Assembly (NCBI RefSeq): GCF_001748285.1
Contig: NZ_BDGT01000007.1
Coordinates: forward strand, 62,001 to 126,000
DNA: 64,000 nucleotides
Direction of reading: 5' to 3'
Origin: Thermogemmatispora onikobensis
GTDB taxonomy: Bacteria > Chloroflexota > Ktedonobacteria > Ktedonobacterales > Ktedonobacteraceae
Shown: in pieces, positions 7,619 to 17,018 of the stretch
Position numbering within the stretch: position 1 is the stretch's first letter
How the letters are laid out: each line of letters opens with the position of its first letter
Position numbers and translations under genes: made by a program
Notes under the pieces: generated by a model
The model's input: the letters and a program-made list of their open reading frames with translations, nothing else
What the model was told of the DNA's origin: nothing
The model's database searches: none

Positions 7619-10477
7619 ATGAATCGGTGCCTCTACTGCAACAGGCCATGTGAGCAAGGGGTGGTGTTTTGCGACGAGTGTCGGGCACTGCTGTTGCAAC
7701 GTCATGCCCTCGCTGAGCAAGAGAAGCTTTTTCCCCCGAGAGATGAAGGACGGCGGGTGGCTGGGTTTTCTTCGGATAGTGATGGCTGGCCGCCGCCCTC
7801 GCTGCGTGGCTTCCCGACGGTGCCGATGAGTGCCGCTGATGGGGTTTGGGAAGAGGAAGGTGGTGCTGATCCACGAGCGCGCTCCATACTGGAGCCGGGA
7901 TCAGAAGAGCGGAGAACGGGGCGGGAGGGAGGAACTCAGGGCAGTTTTCCCCCACTTGAGCAAGGTGAGGCGAATCAGGGCTGGCCAGCCTGGCGCTGGT
8001 CGAGGATGGCCCGGCGCCAGGCCTGGTCTGAGGAGCTGGTCTCTGCTGCTTCTGCTGCAGAGGAGCCGGAAGCCTGGAGCTGGAGGCCTCCGCAGCGCGA
8101 TGGCGAGTCAGCTAGAGGAGCAGAGCCGGTGCGGGCGACGTCGGTAACAAGCCTGCCCGCTTCCAAGGGAGGGAATTGGGCGCGACCTGGTGGATCGCCA
8201 TCTGGCCCCAATCCCTGCCGCTTCAGGGAGGCCCAGACAGGGCCCAGGCTCTTAGAAGGCCGGGATTGGGTGTTGTGGCGGAGACGGCCAGGACGCAAAG
8301 CCTGGTTGCGCTGGCTTTTTGTCGGGCTGGCGATTCTGGCGCTCCTGCTCATTAGCCTGAATGGGTGGCTGATCCGCTCACGTTTCGCAGGGGTCCGTCA
8401 GCCGACTACGCCAGTAGGACAGCCACCGTTCTTGACGGCGACGCCGACGCTGGTCCATGCTGGCCAGGCTGTGCATCTCCATCTGGATCATTTTCCGGCT
8501 TTTGCACAGGTCTATTTCAGCTACGACGTTGGTCAGGCCCTGGCGCCTGTGGGTATGGCCTCCATTGTGCACCTGGGAGCGGCAGGCAGCGCCGATGTGA
8601 CCGTCACCATTGGGCGCGACTGGAGTCCCGGCGGCCATACCATTCAGGCCGAAGATGTCGCCACCCACTATACGGCCAGTACGACTGTTCAGGTGTTGGC
8701 CAGTGGTCCGCTGCGCTCTCCAGTTTTGGAGGTCAATCGTCGCAGCCTGGATCTGGGGGAGGCGCTGCAAGGTTTCAATAGCGTGGCGCCCCTGTGGTTA
8801 AGCAACGGAGGCGATGGGAGCCTCTCCTGGACGGCGAGCAGCGATCAGCCGTGGCTTCTGACCACTCCGACACAAGGTGTGCTCAGCGAGCGTCAGGCGA
8901 TCTTAATCGCAGGGTCACGCGCCAATCTGCGGCCAGGCCTCTATCACGGGACCATTACCTTTAGCGCTGATAGCGGCCCTTCATTGCATGTCCAGGTGAC
9001 GATGCGGGTCGATGCGCTCCCTACCACAGACAACGGTCGGCAGACCTTGCCGCTTACGCTAACGCCGGCGGCTCTAGCTTTCTCGCTCAGCGATGGTGGT
9101 CCGGCGCCCGCCGCCCAATTTGTCACGCTGGCTAATCCCGAGCATGAGGCGATGACCTGGTCCAGCCGCCTGCTGGTACCGCCCGAGGCTAGCCAGGATG
9201 CGCCGCTGCCGGCTCGCGCCGATTGGCTCCAGCTCAAGCCGGACCAGGGAAGGCTGGCCGCTGGTGAGAGTCTCTCTTTAGAGATAACGGCCCGGGGTAC
9301 CCATCTGCTGCCTGGCCTCTACCTGGCCATCGTCCGGGTGAGCAACGCCCGCTCTTCGGCTCCAGCAGCGACAGCAACCCAGGTGCTGGCGGTCTCGCTC
9401 ACGGTCCTGCCTGCCTGCCGCCTGACCTTAAGCTCCCAGAGCCTGACCTTCACGATCGGCTCAGGGCAGAATAGTGCCAGCGATCAGTCGCTTGAGTTGG
9501 GATTAGCAGCGGGCTGCGTCTCCAGCCTGAGCTGGCAGGCGTTTACCTCGGCGAGTTGGCTCAAGGTTGATCCGGCCAGCGGTCGGGTCGATGCAACCCA
9601 CGGAATGAGCGTGCATGTCAGCGTGGCCCTCAGCGAGCTAAGCGCCGGTACCTATAGTGGTTTTATCCTCTTCTCCATGCAGCAACGGACCCAAACGGTG
9701 GCGGTTCTCTTGAACTTGCTAACCTCGGCGGCTCCAGGCGGTACCAGTGGCAGTGCCACGACAACGGCGGCCACCGGCGGTGCTGGTCGCACTCCTCTGG
9801 GGGCAACCCTTTCGCCCAGCAGCCTCAGCTTTACGATCGAGCAGGGAGGCCGGCCACCGGCGGCGCGCTCTGTCCTGCTGAGCGCTGGCCAGCATCCGCT
9901 GCTGTGGTCGGTGACACTCAACACGGGCGCTACTCCCTGGCTGAATGTGGCCCCTCTCGGCGGCACGCTGGCGGCTGGCCAGACGGCGCAGCTGAGTGTC
10001 AGTGTCAACGCGGCCAACCTGACGCCGGGGACCTATAACGGCCAGTTCAGTGTCTCGCTGGGGCCCGCCGATGGCATGCCAGTCAATCCCAGCCAGCTGG
10101 TGCAGGTGGTGGTTGTGACCTTAACGGTTCTGGCTCCCTGCGTCCTCGAGGTCACCCCCAGTAGCTTGAGCTTCAACAGTTCGCTGTTGCAGCCCAATCC
10201 GCCCCCGCAGATGCTTTCCCTACGCATCGACGGCGGCTGTCCCCGCCCAGTGGCCTGGGCTGCCAGCGTCGATAACGATAGCGCCTCCTGGCTCCATCTG
10301 AGTCAGGCCAGCGGTAGCGAGAGCGGTGCTGGAACGACCATCGCGGTCTATGTCACGCCTCCGCGCCTGCTGCTGAAGACGCTGCGGGGTCAGATTACCA
10401 TTACGGCCAGCGATGGCGGACAGAACCCACTGCAGAGCAGTCCCCAGGTCATCACCGTTACCGTCAGTCCAGGCTGA
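7619..10477 (+). CDS. Zinc-ribbon, single-pass membrane protein with five BACON-like repeats
   Basis: About 952 residues. The N-terminus has a CxxC...CxxC zinc-ribbon pattern (C4, C7, C18, C21), followed by an acidic and Pro/Gly-rich cytoplasmic segment, one membrane helix (about 231-252) and a long outside portion. The outer part contains five successive BACON/Ig-like beta-sandwich repeats of about 90 residues, recognisable by repeated W-L-x-V/L, P-x-x-G and PGxYxGxxxxS signatures. BACON domains usually bind glycans or act as spacers on cell-surface proteins. ATG at 7619 is preferred because AGGAAGG lies 11 bases before it; a GTG at 7613 is possible. It is divergent from the kinase-like gene, whose outer domain is of the same type, so both may act at the same envelope structure. 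Ligand unknown. Confidence 0.78.
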   Translation: MNRCLYCNRPCEQGVVFCDECRALLLQRHALAEQEKLFPPRDEGRRVAGFSSDSDGWPPPSLRGFPTVPMSAADGVWEEEGGADPRARSILEPGSEERRTGREGGTQGSFPPLEQGEANQGWPAWRWSRMARRQAWSEELVSAASAAEEPEAWSWRPPQRDGESARGAEPVRATSVTSLPASKGGNWARPGGSPSGPNPCRFREAQTGPRLLEGRDWVLWRRRPGRKAWLRWLFVGLAILALLLISLNGWLIRSRFAGVRQPTTPVGQPPFLTATPTLVHAGQAVHLHLDHFPAFAQVYFSYDVGQALAPVGMASIVHLGAAGSADVTVTIGRDWSPGGHTIQAEDVATHYTASTTVQVLASGPLRSPVLEVNRRSLDLGEALQGFNSVAPLWLSNGGDGSLSWTASSDQPWLLTTPTQGVLSERQAILIAGSRANLRPGLYHGTITFSADSGPSLHVQVTMRVDALPTTDNGRQTLPLTLTPAALAFSLSDGGPAPAAQFVTLANPEHEAMTWSSRLLVPPEASQDAPLPARADWLQLKPDQGRLAAGESLSLEITARGTHLLPGLYLAIVRVSNARSSAPAATATQVLAVSLTVLPACRLTLSSQSLTFTIGSGQNSASDQSLELGLAAGCVSSLSWQAFTSASWLKVDPASGRVDATHGMSVHVSVALSELSAGTYSGFILFSMQQRTQTVAVLLNLLTSAAPGGTSGSATTTAATGGAGRTPLGATLSPSSLSFTIEQGGRPPAARSVLLSAGQHPLLWSVTLNTGATPWLNVAPLGGTLAAGQTAQLSVSVNAANLTPGTYNGQFSVSLGPADGMPVNPSQLVQVVVVTLTVLAPCVLEVTPSSLSFNSSLLQPNPPPQMLSLRIDGGCPRPVAWAASVDNDSASWLHLSQASGSESGAGTTIAVYVTPPRLLLKTLRGQITITASDGGQNPLQSSPQVITVTVSPG

Positions 10478-10514
10478 GGTTGGGCCGCGGCGCGGCCCTC
10501 TGCGGAGTCGCTCA

Positions 10515-11828
10515 TCAGGATTGGTGTGGGCGGGCGCCCGGCTCTGCGAGATGACGCACGGCTGGGCGCCCACTGACGAGCACAAGACTAAGCAGGCCGA
10601 CAATGCCCGCGGCTAAGGCCACGGTCGGGGGACCACCGATGAGCGCGATCAGGCCACTGGCACAGAAATCTCCCAGTGGCCTGATCGCCATGATCATCAG
10701 CGTGTTGAGGCTCATGACACGCCCTCGCATCTGGGCAGGAACACGGGTCTGCATCAGCGTGATTATAGTGGCAGCAATCACGTTCTGCATGGCTCCAACC
10801 AGGAAGAGGGTCAGCAGCGAGAGCCAGAAAAGACGGCTCAGGGCGAACAAAAGCAGGGCCAGAGCCCAGAGACTGAAGGCCAGAATAAGGAGCCGTCCCT
10901 TGCGCTTGACTTCCCCAAGAGAAGCCAGTCCCAGCGCCCCCACTACAGTGCCGACGCCAGAGGCCGAGAAGAGGAGACCGAGCTGGAACGGCGTCAGATG
11001 GAGCACCTGCACGGAGAAATAGGGCAGGATAATGGCCGCCGAGGGATTGAAGAACAGCAAGGCGCCGTAGGCCGCGATCACCCAGGGCAGAACGGCGTCG
11101 CGCCCGATGACCTCCAGCGCTGCACGGATCGATCCCAGTAGATTGCCAGCGCTCGCACCAGGTGCCGCAATCTGCCCCTCGCCTGCCGGGATGCGCATGA
11201 GAAAGAGGACGATCAGCACGCCCAGGTAGCTGACCGCATTGAGGAAGAAATTGCCCGCATAGTGGATGAGGCCAATGGTCAGGCCGGCCAGCGAAGGACC
11301 AATGACCGCCGCTCCGTTAAAAACGGCGGATTGGAGCGAAATGGCGTTCATGAGGTCTTCCCGCGGCACCAGTTGGGGGATGAGGGCAGAGCGCGCCGGC
11401 TGATCGAAACTCAGGACGATGCTGTTGCAAAAGGCAATCAGAACAATCATCCAGACCTGGATAACTCCCAAGTGGGTCAGCACCCCAAGCAGAAAAGCCA
11501 GCCCCATTGAAGCGCTCTGCGTGCAAAGAAGCAGCCGACGACGGTCGATACGGTCGGCTACTCCTCCCCCAATGAGCGCGAAGAGAAGGAAAGCGCTGGC
11601 TTGAGCCAGAGAGACCCCCCCCAGGGCGAGGGCCGAATTATGGGTCAGCTTGAGAACAAGCAGGCTCTGGGCAACAATCTGCATCCAGGTCCCGACAGAG
11701 GAGACAACCAGGCTGATCCAGAGCAGGCGGTAGTTGCGATGACGCAGGGCGCGGAAGGTGTTGAGCCGCTGGCGATGGCTGGCGGGCACGCTGCCCTCTG
11801 GTGTTGCTGTGCTCGACGATCTGTTCAC
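10515..11828 (-). CDS. MFS transporter, multidrug/siderophore exporter type (MFS_3-like)
   Basis: A 437-residue protein with about twelve predicted membrane helices. After the N-terminal RHRNYRLLWISLVVSSVGTW it shows the loop 2-3 signature GGGVADRIDRRRLLL, typical of the EntS/MFS_3 drug- and siderophore-efflux group, and a central cytoplasmic loop before the second six-helix half (GEVKRKGRLL). These transporters use the proton gradient to export small hydrophobic compounds. The gene is alone and converges with the BACON-repeat gene, 37 bases separating the stop codons. On the minus strand a perfect TATAAT (plus-strand 11885-11890) lies about 60 bases upstream, without a clear -35. Substrate cannot be inferred from the neighbours. 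Confidence 0.87.
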   Translation of the reverse strand: MNRSSSTATPEGSVPASHRQRLNTFRALRHRNYRLLWISLVVSSVGTWMQIVAQSLLVLKLTHNSALALGGVSLAQASAFLLFALIGGGVADRIDRRRLLLCTQSASMGLAFLLGVLTHLGVIQVWMIVLIAFCNSIVLSFDQPARSALIPQLVPREDLMNAISLQSAVFNGAAVIGPSLAGLTIGLIHYAGNFFLNAVSYLGVLIVLFLMRIPAGEGQIAAPGASAGNLLGSIRAALEVIGRDAVLPWVIAAYGALLFFNPSAAIILPYFSVQVLHLTPFQLGLLFSASGVGTVVGALGLASLGEVKRKGRLLILAFSLWALALLLFALSRLFWLSLLTLFLVGAMQNVIAATIITLMQTRVPAQMRGRVMSLNTLMIMAIRPLGDFCASGLIALIGGPPTVALAAGIVGLLSLVLVSGRPAVRHLAEPGARPHQS

Positions 11829-12454
11829 GGACGTGGGACGTTCTTTCTTTCGTACTCACTGGTATATCTCTGCATCTGCTAATAATTATACGTCTTCGGA
11901 CTCTCCTTCCTGACCCTTGAGCTGGAACCTGCGTGCGACCCTGTTTCTTGGGGCCGAGGACCCGGCTCGCGGCTGAGATCGACTGCATGCTCTTCCTTCT
12001 CCTGGTCTCCTTGCGCTTTTTTAGCGTTTCTGTGCAAACGGAAGAGATGACGGTATCTCTGTCCCGGTCCTATATACTTGACAGACGTGATCTGCATCGG
12101 TATTATTAACTATAGGCTCGTCTTGTATAAAGGAAGCAAGCGGGGATGTCTGACTCCCCGGTGCCAGCTGCTTCCTGCACGTGGACCACGAGTAACGCTT
12201 CTCCTGTGTCTGTGGCCTCTTCTGCTACAGATCTTCAGCTGTCTGACGAGCTGAGATAAGTGTTCTGCAAGCAAAGGAGGTGTCTTTCTCAACCCCCAGC
12301 AATGTTCCTGTCCTGGTAGAGGTTACTCGAAGGTTGACCTCTTAGCCGATCCACCTTTTGCCTGTACTACCTGATGATAGGCTGTCTCTGACCATGTTGT
12401 CCGGCCAAGTCTAGCGGTACACAGCCGTACCGACCTTACAAGCTAGAGGTGCCG
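11829..12454. other. Intergenic region with divergent promoters and a long protease leader
   Basis: No coding sequence is convincing here. It holds a minus-strand TATAAT at 11885-11890 facing the MFS gene and a consensus plus-strand promoter at 12078-12106 facing the S53 protease. The segment 12113-12454 would be a leader of about 340 nt; I could not assign it to a known riboswitch class. Confidence 0.6.
12078..12106 (+). promoter_or_regulatory. Consensus sigma-70-type promoter for the S53 protease
   Basis: TTGACA at 12078-12083 and TATTAT at 12101-12106 are separated by exactly 17 bases. One of the best promoter matches in the window. Transcription would begin near 12113. Confidence 0.75.
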
Positions 12455-14740
12455 ATGAACATCGCAACATTCTTCCGATCTGCGCGCCGCCTGGCTATTG
12501 TCCTGCTTGCGCTCAGCGCCAGTAGTGTGGCGGCCCTACTCCTTCTCATCGTACCATCCACTGCCTATGCCCAGCTTCATGGAGAGGCCCCGACCAATCG
12601 GAGTCTGATCCGTGGGCACATGGTGCCACTGCTCAGGAGTCACAAGCCACTCCACAACGAGAGTGCCAACCGCACCCTGCAGTTATCGATAGCGCTCAAG
12701 CTTCGCAACGAAGCCCAACTTGATGCGTTGCTAGCGGCGCAGAATGACCCGCAGTCTCCACTGTATCATCACTACCTCACCCCGCAGCAGTTTGCCGAGC
12801 AATTTGGGCCGACGCCTGAGACCGTCAACCGCGTGGTAGCCTACCTGCGTGCCCAGGGGTTGCGCGTCAGCAGCGTCTCGCCCAACCGCACACTCATCAA
12901 CGCCAGCGGTAGTGTTGCCCAGGTGGAGCAGGCTTTTGCCATCACGCTGGCCGATTATCAAATCGGGAATCGCACCGTCTATGCGCCGACCGGTGAGCCA
13001 TCTGTGCCGGCGGAGCTTGGCGGCCTGATCCTCAACATTGCGGGTCTCGACAACGTTGCCCACTACCATCCCCTGGGCCTGCAGCGTCTCAGCAGCAGCC
13101 AGGTGCCGCACACTGGCCCGGGTGGTGGCTATACCCCGAGCGAGCTGCGCACTGCGTATGACATGAACTCGCTCATCAATGGGGGAAGCAACGGCAGCGG
13201 TCAGACCGTAGCCATCTTTGAACTGGATGGTTACCGGGCTGCCGACGTCAACGCCTACCTGAGCTATTATGGCCTCGGATCGGCGAAATATTCCAATGTT
13301 CTGGTAGATGGGGCGACCAACACCGCGGGCTCAGGAGCGATCGAAGTCGAGCTGGATATGGAAGTCGTCTCGGCCATCGCGCCTGGTGCCAACCAGAAGA
13401 TCTACATTGGACCCAACACTGTCACGGGAGTCAACGACACCTACAATCGTATCGTGACAGACAACCTGGCCAAAGTCGTCAGCATCAGCTGGGGTGAATG
13501 CGAAGCGGCGGCGGGAACCTCGGAGCTGGCCACCCTTGACAACATCTTCAAGCAGGGAGCGGCCCAGGGCCAGGCTTTCTTTGCTGCCTCTGGTGACTCG
13601 GGGGCCTATGACTGTGATAACAACAGCCTGGCTGTGGACTCGCCTGCCGATGATCCTTATGTTGTCGGCGTGGGCGGAACGCATCTGGTCACTGGTAGCG
13701 GCGGCACCTACAGCAGTGAGTCAGCCTGGTCGAATCCCAGCGATACGCAGCGCAGTCCGCATGGCTCGGGCGGCGGTGGTGGCATCAGCTCCTACTTCGC
13801 CCGTCCCTCCTACCAGACCGGTCCAAATCTGACCAACGCCAATCGAATGGTGCCAGATGTCTCGGCTGATGCCGACCCGGCCACGGGCTACTCGGTCTAC
13901 TGTACTGTCACCGCGGCGGGCTGTTCCAGCTCTGGCTGGTTGACCGTTGGTGGTACCAGCGCAGCGGCTCCTCTCTGGGCCGGCGTGGCGGCTGATGTCA
14001 ACCAGTACCTGACCTCGCAGGGCAAAGCCACCCTCGGCTCGGCCAGTGCTACCATCTACCGCCTCTACAATACAACACAGACCTATAGCGCCTACCACGA
14101 TATCACCAGCGGTAATAACCTCTACTACTCGGCCACCACGGGCTACGATCTGGCCACGGGTATCGGCTCGCCCGATGTGTGGAACTTTGCTCGTGACGTC
14201 GCTGGCACCTCCGGCGGCGGTGGCGGTGGTGGTGGCGGCGGCGGTGGCGGCGGTGGCACTACCACCCAGCTGCTGAGCAACGCTGGCTTCGAGAGTGGTC
14301 GCACCCCCTGGCAGGAATCTTCCTCGGGAGGCTATGAGATCGTTGACTCGACGAACCCGCACACGGGCAGTTACAGCGCCTACCTCTGCGGCTATAACGG
14401 CTGTAATGATCAGATCTGGCAGACGGTCACCTTGCCCAGCACAACGACCAAGGTGGTTCTGAGCTACTGGCTCTACATCAGCACGCAGGAGTCCGGCAGC
14501 ACCTGCTACGACTACTTCTACGTGCGTATCCGCAACTCCAGTGGCTCGACGATCACAACCGTACAGACCAGGTGTAATGCCAATGCCTCTGGCTGGACGC
14601 AATACACCTTTGATCTGACCTCGGCGCTGAGCAGCTACTACGGCCAGCAGATCCAGGTCTACTTCCAGGGGACGACCGATTCGTCGCTGGTCACCAACTT
14701 CTTCGTGGACGATGTTGCCTTGAACGATACCCATTCCTGA
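12455..14740 (+). CDS. Secreted S53 family serine-carboxyl peptidase (sedolisin/kumamolisin-like) with C-terminal binding domain
   Basis: A 761-residue exported acid protease precursor. Order: signal peptide (basic start, hydrophobic core ending near AYA), pro-kumamolisin activation domain (about 60-200), catalytic domain, poly-Gly linker and a C-terminal jelly-roll or CBM-like domain. The catalytic set is visible: E297 and D301 in IEVELDMEV, oxyanion D381 in SGDSG, and nucleophile S502 in GGTSAAAPLWAG. The calcium-site region YDLATGIGSP follows. The family cleaves proteins at low pH after self-removal of the propeptide. ATG at 12455 is chosen because AGAGG lies 6 bases upstream; a GTG at 12449 overlaps that site. 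Strong promoter, long leader and a strong terminator show a monocistronic unit. Confidence 0.94.
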   Translation: MNIATFFRSARRLAIVLLALSASSVAALLLLIVPSTAYAQLHGEAPTNRSLIRGHMVPLLRSHKPLHNESANRTLQLSIALKLRNEAQLDALLAAQNDPQSPLYHHYLTPQQFAEQFGPTPETVNRVVAYLRAQGLRVSSVSPNRTLINASGSVAQVEQAFAITLADYQIGNRTVYAPTGEPSVPAELGGLILNIAGLDNVAHYHPLGLQRLSSSQVPHTGPGGGYTPSELRTAYDMNSLINGGSNGSGQTVAIFELDGYRAADVNAYLSYYGLGSAKYSNVLVDGATNTAGSGAIEVELDMEVVSAIAPGANQKIYIGPNTVTGVNDTYNRIVTDNLAKVVSISWGECEAAAGTSELATLDNIFKQGAAQGQAFFAASGDSGAYDCDNNSLAVDSPADDPYVVGVGGTHLVTGSGGTYSSESAWSNPSDTQRSPHGSGGGGGISSYFARPSYQTGPNLTNANRMVPDVSADADPATGYSVYCTVTAAGCSSSGWLTVGGTSAAAPLWAGVAADVNQYLTSQGKATLGSASATIYRLYNTTQTYSAYHDITSGNNLYYSATTGYDLATGIGSPDVWNFARDVAGTSGGGGGGGGGGGGGGGTTTQLLSNAGFESGRTPWQESSSGGYEIVDSTNPHTGSYSAYLCGYNGCNDQIWQTVTLPSTTTKVVLSYWLYISTQESGSTCYDYFYVRIRNSSGSTITTVQTRCNANASGWTQYTFDLTSALSSYYGQQIQVYFQGTTDSSLVTNFFVDDVALNDTHS
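14211..14257 (+). repeat. Poly-glycine codon run in the S53 peptidase
   Basis: A run of GGC/GGT codons encodes about 15 consecutive Gly residues between catalytic and C-terminal domains. It probably acts as a flexible linker and may vary in length between strains. The opposite strand gives a long spurious open frame. Confidence 0.85.
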
Positions 14741-14794
14741 GCCTCCTGATCGGTAGTGGTGGCTCGTCGTGAGCCTGCCTTGCCTCCAAGAGGT

Positions 14795-14833
14795 GAGGGC
14801 GGAGCAATGGCGCTCCGCCCTCCGTTTTATTTT
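14795..14833 (+). terminator. Rho-independent terminator after the S53 peptidase
   Basis: An 11-bp perfect stem (14795-14805 with 14812-14822) around a 6-nt loop is followed by CGTTTTATTTT. It is 54 bases after the stop codon. The remaining gap to 15054 holds only the ribosome-binding site of the next gene. Confidence 0.9.
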
Positions 14834-15054
14834 CGGTTCCATTCCTGATGCTCCCTCCTGCTATGCCGGGCTGCCACCTGGCTCTCAGCGATGAGAAGCG
14901 CCGCCTGCAGCCTCTCCTTTGGCCTTGGGACGACCAACTATACTGGCTGTAGTTCATCGAGCGGATGGCACTCCTGATGATGGGCAATCTGCGGAGCCAG
15001 CCGCGAAGGCAGTGAATACCACAAACCTATCCCTGAAAGCCAGGAGGCATGGCG

Positions 15055-16149
15055 ATGTCACATCTTCAGAGTAGAAGCCGGCAATGGCCGCCCGCTATCC
15101 TCTTCTCGCTGACGCTCTGGGTCCTCCTCTGGCCCTTACTGCTGTCGGGACCGGGGATCACAGCCCTGACGGCGCCGCAGTCCCCTCTTGTCAGTCTCGC
15201 CGCTCGCCCGGTTGCTGTGCCCCCCGGACCGGGGGTCAAGGGCGTTCAGCTCTTTGTGGAGCCGCAAGCTGGCGAGCAGGTTGTTCTGCAGGCCATTGCT
15301 GAGGCTCGACACTCGCTAGCTGTTGAGATCTACCTACTCACCGACCGCAGCGTCATTCAGGCCCTGGAGAAAGCGGCCAAACGGGGCCTGACCGTGCGTG
15401 TGATGCTGGAGCCTCATCCCTACGGTGGTGGCTCGCCCGCTGGTACCATGCAGCAACTGCGCGCCGCTGGCGTCGAGGCGCGTTATGCCAATCCTGCATT
15501 CCCACTCACCCATGCCAAACTGATGATTGTGGATGGAGCACGCGCCTATATCATGACAGGCAACTTCAGCCGGGCAGCCCTGGGGGGGAACCGCAGCGTC
15601 GCCAACCGTGAGTATGGGATCGTTGATCCCTGGCCTGGGGATGTAAGCAACCTGAGCGCCCTCTTCGAGGCCGACTGGCGGCGCACGACTGCTGGAGCCG
15701 CGATCAACGATGCTAATCTCGTCATTAGCCCGGGCAATGCGCGGGCTGCTCTCCAGGGACTGATCGGTGAGGCGCAGAGGACATTGCTCGTTGAAGAGGA
15801 AGAAATGCGGGACCAGCAGGTTGAAGCCGCGCTGGTAGCGGCGGAGCGCCGGGGGGTGAGGGTGCAGGTCATTTTGCCAGCCCCGCGTGCGGGAAATGAT
15901 CCGAACGCTGAGGGCATTGCCACGCTACTGCAAGGCGGAGTAGCGGTGCGCGAAGATGGCCAGCTTTATATACATGCCAAAATGCTCGTCGTGGACGGGC
16001 GAGAGGCCTTTGTCGGCTCAGAGAACTGCTCGCCGCCCGGCCTTGAGAGCAATCGCGAAGTGGGCATCCTGATAGCCGATGAGGAAGTACTGGCGACGCT
16101 GCAGACGACCTTTTGGACCGACTGGGATGCGGCACAGGCGGTCTCATAG
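15055..16149 (+). CDS. Secreted phospholipase D-like protein with two HKD motifs
   Basis: A 364-residue exported protein of the PLD superfamily. An N-terminal hydrophobic segment is followed by two PLD repeats, each with a full HxK(x4)D motif: THAKLMIVD then TGN in the first half, IHAKMLVVD then GSEN in the second. The two motifs form one active site that makes a phospho-His intermediate, hydrolysing phosphodiesters in phospholipids or nucleic acids. The paired architecture with short spacing resembles cardiolipin synthase or nuclease-type members more than large phospholipases. I chose the ATG at 15055, which lies 7 bases after CAGGAGG; the ATG at 15049 is only 1 base after it. No partner gene is adjacent, and the substrate remains open. 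Confidence 0.9.
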   Translation: MSHLQSRSRQWPPAILFSLTLWVLLWPLLLSGPGITALTAPQSPLVSLAARPVAVPPGPGVKGVQLFVEPQAGEQVVLQAIAEARHSLAVEIYLLTDRSVIQALEKAAKRGLTVRVMLEPHPYGGGSPAGTMQQLRAAGVEARYANPAFPLTHAKLMIVDGARAYIMTGNFSRAALGGNRSVANREYGIVDPWPGDVSNLSALFEADWRRTTAGAAINDANLVISPGNARAALQGLIGEAQRTLLVEEEEMRDQQVEAALVAAERRGVRVQVILPAPRAGNDPNAEGIATLLQGGVAVREDGQLYIHAKMLVVDGREAFVGSENCSPPGLESNREVGILIADEEVLATLQTTFWTDWDAAQAVS

Positions 16150-16610
16150 AGCGTCAGAGTGGGCCAGTCAAGATCTGGCTGGGGCGGCGTGTCTGGGTCT
16201 GACAGTCTTGAGCTGTCTTGACTCAGCTCTGCGTGGCGAAGCGGAGGAGCGGGCTGGTAGACAGGTAGCCGGAGGGAGGAGAGGACGAGGTGATCCAGGC
16301 AAGGGCCGCTGCGGCCAGCGAGGACGTTTTGAACGTGTGACCTTCGTAAGAGAGGGGGTCGGACTGAACGGCAGATTGGGGAAAATCGAGGCAGGACGAA
16401 GGGGTCTGGCCTCCATCCTGCCTCTTGAGTTCTGCTGTGAGCGGATCAACCTGCTCCGTTGGAAGCTCGATCCTGCCTGCTGTGGAGGTTGAGGGACTGC
16501 TAGTGACGGACGAAGCCGGATGGCGTCAGGCCGGGAAGGCTGAAGCAAGTACCGGCTGTCGTCGAAGAGACAGAGCCTCAGTCAGACAGCGGAAAAGGCG
16601 GGAACAACGC
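16150..16610. other. Intergenic, no gene recognised
   Basis: Open frames here are Arg/Pro/Ser-rich and look like chance readings of GC-rich DNA; none has a convincing start signal. I see no clear terminator or promoter. Confidence 0.5.
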
Positions 16611-17018
16611 CTACCAGCGGCGTCCACCGCGGCGCTCACGCCCGCGTCCGTGGCTTCCCTCATAGCTGCCCGAGTAGCTATAGCTCCGGCTCTCATCGCG
16701 ACGCCCGCCACGGGAGGAGCGAATCTCCTGGTAACAATCGCTGCAGTAGACGGGACGATCCTCGCGAGGGAGGAAAGGAACGGTCGTTTGTCGTCCACAG
16801 TTGGAGCAGACAGCCTCGTACTGCTCCCGAGAGGAACGGGGCGAAGACTGACTTCGGGAGCCATTGCGGCGGGCGGCGCGGCAGTCAGGGCAGCGCGCCG
16901 GGGGATTGGTTAACCCTTTGCTGGCGAAGAAGGCCTGCTCGCCGGCAGAGAAGACAAAGTCCTGACCACAATCACGGCAGGTAAGAACACGATCCTGGTA
17001 ATCCTCGTAAGACATCAT
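16611..17018 (-). CDS. Small zinc-ribbon protein (CxxC-x17-CxxC type)
   Basis: A 135-residue cytoplasmic protein with two zinc-ribbon modules. The first is CRDCGQDFVFSAGEQ followed by PARCPDC; the second CSNCGRQTTVPF followed by VYCSDC. The first matches the small zinc-binding family with the consensus LxCxxCgxxFxFtxgEQ, often found with RNA- or cold-shock-related genes. The C-terminal 30 residues are Arg/Gly/Ser/Tyr-rich, resembling a flexible nucleic-acid-binding tail. The start is the first ATG of a pair at 17018, about 11 bases after an AAGAGG; an upstream frame to 17066 lacks conservation. A promoter candidate lies 210 bases upstream. Function is not established for the family. Confidence 0.82.
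   Translation of the reverse strand: MMSYEDYQDRVLTCRDCGQDFVFSAGEQAFFASKGLTNPPARCPDCRAARRNGSRSQSSPRSSREQYEAVCSNCGRQTTVPFLPREDRPVYCSDCYQEIRSSRGGRRDESRSYSYSGSYEGSHGRGRERRGGRRW

Noticed and set aside
13721-14842. 373-codon minus-strand open frame across the S53 gene
   Set aside because: Mirror of the catalytic domain and poly-Gly run; product is Ala/Thr low-complexity with no start signal.
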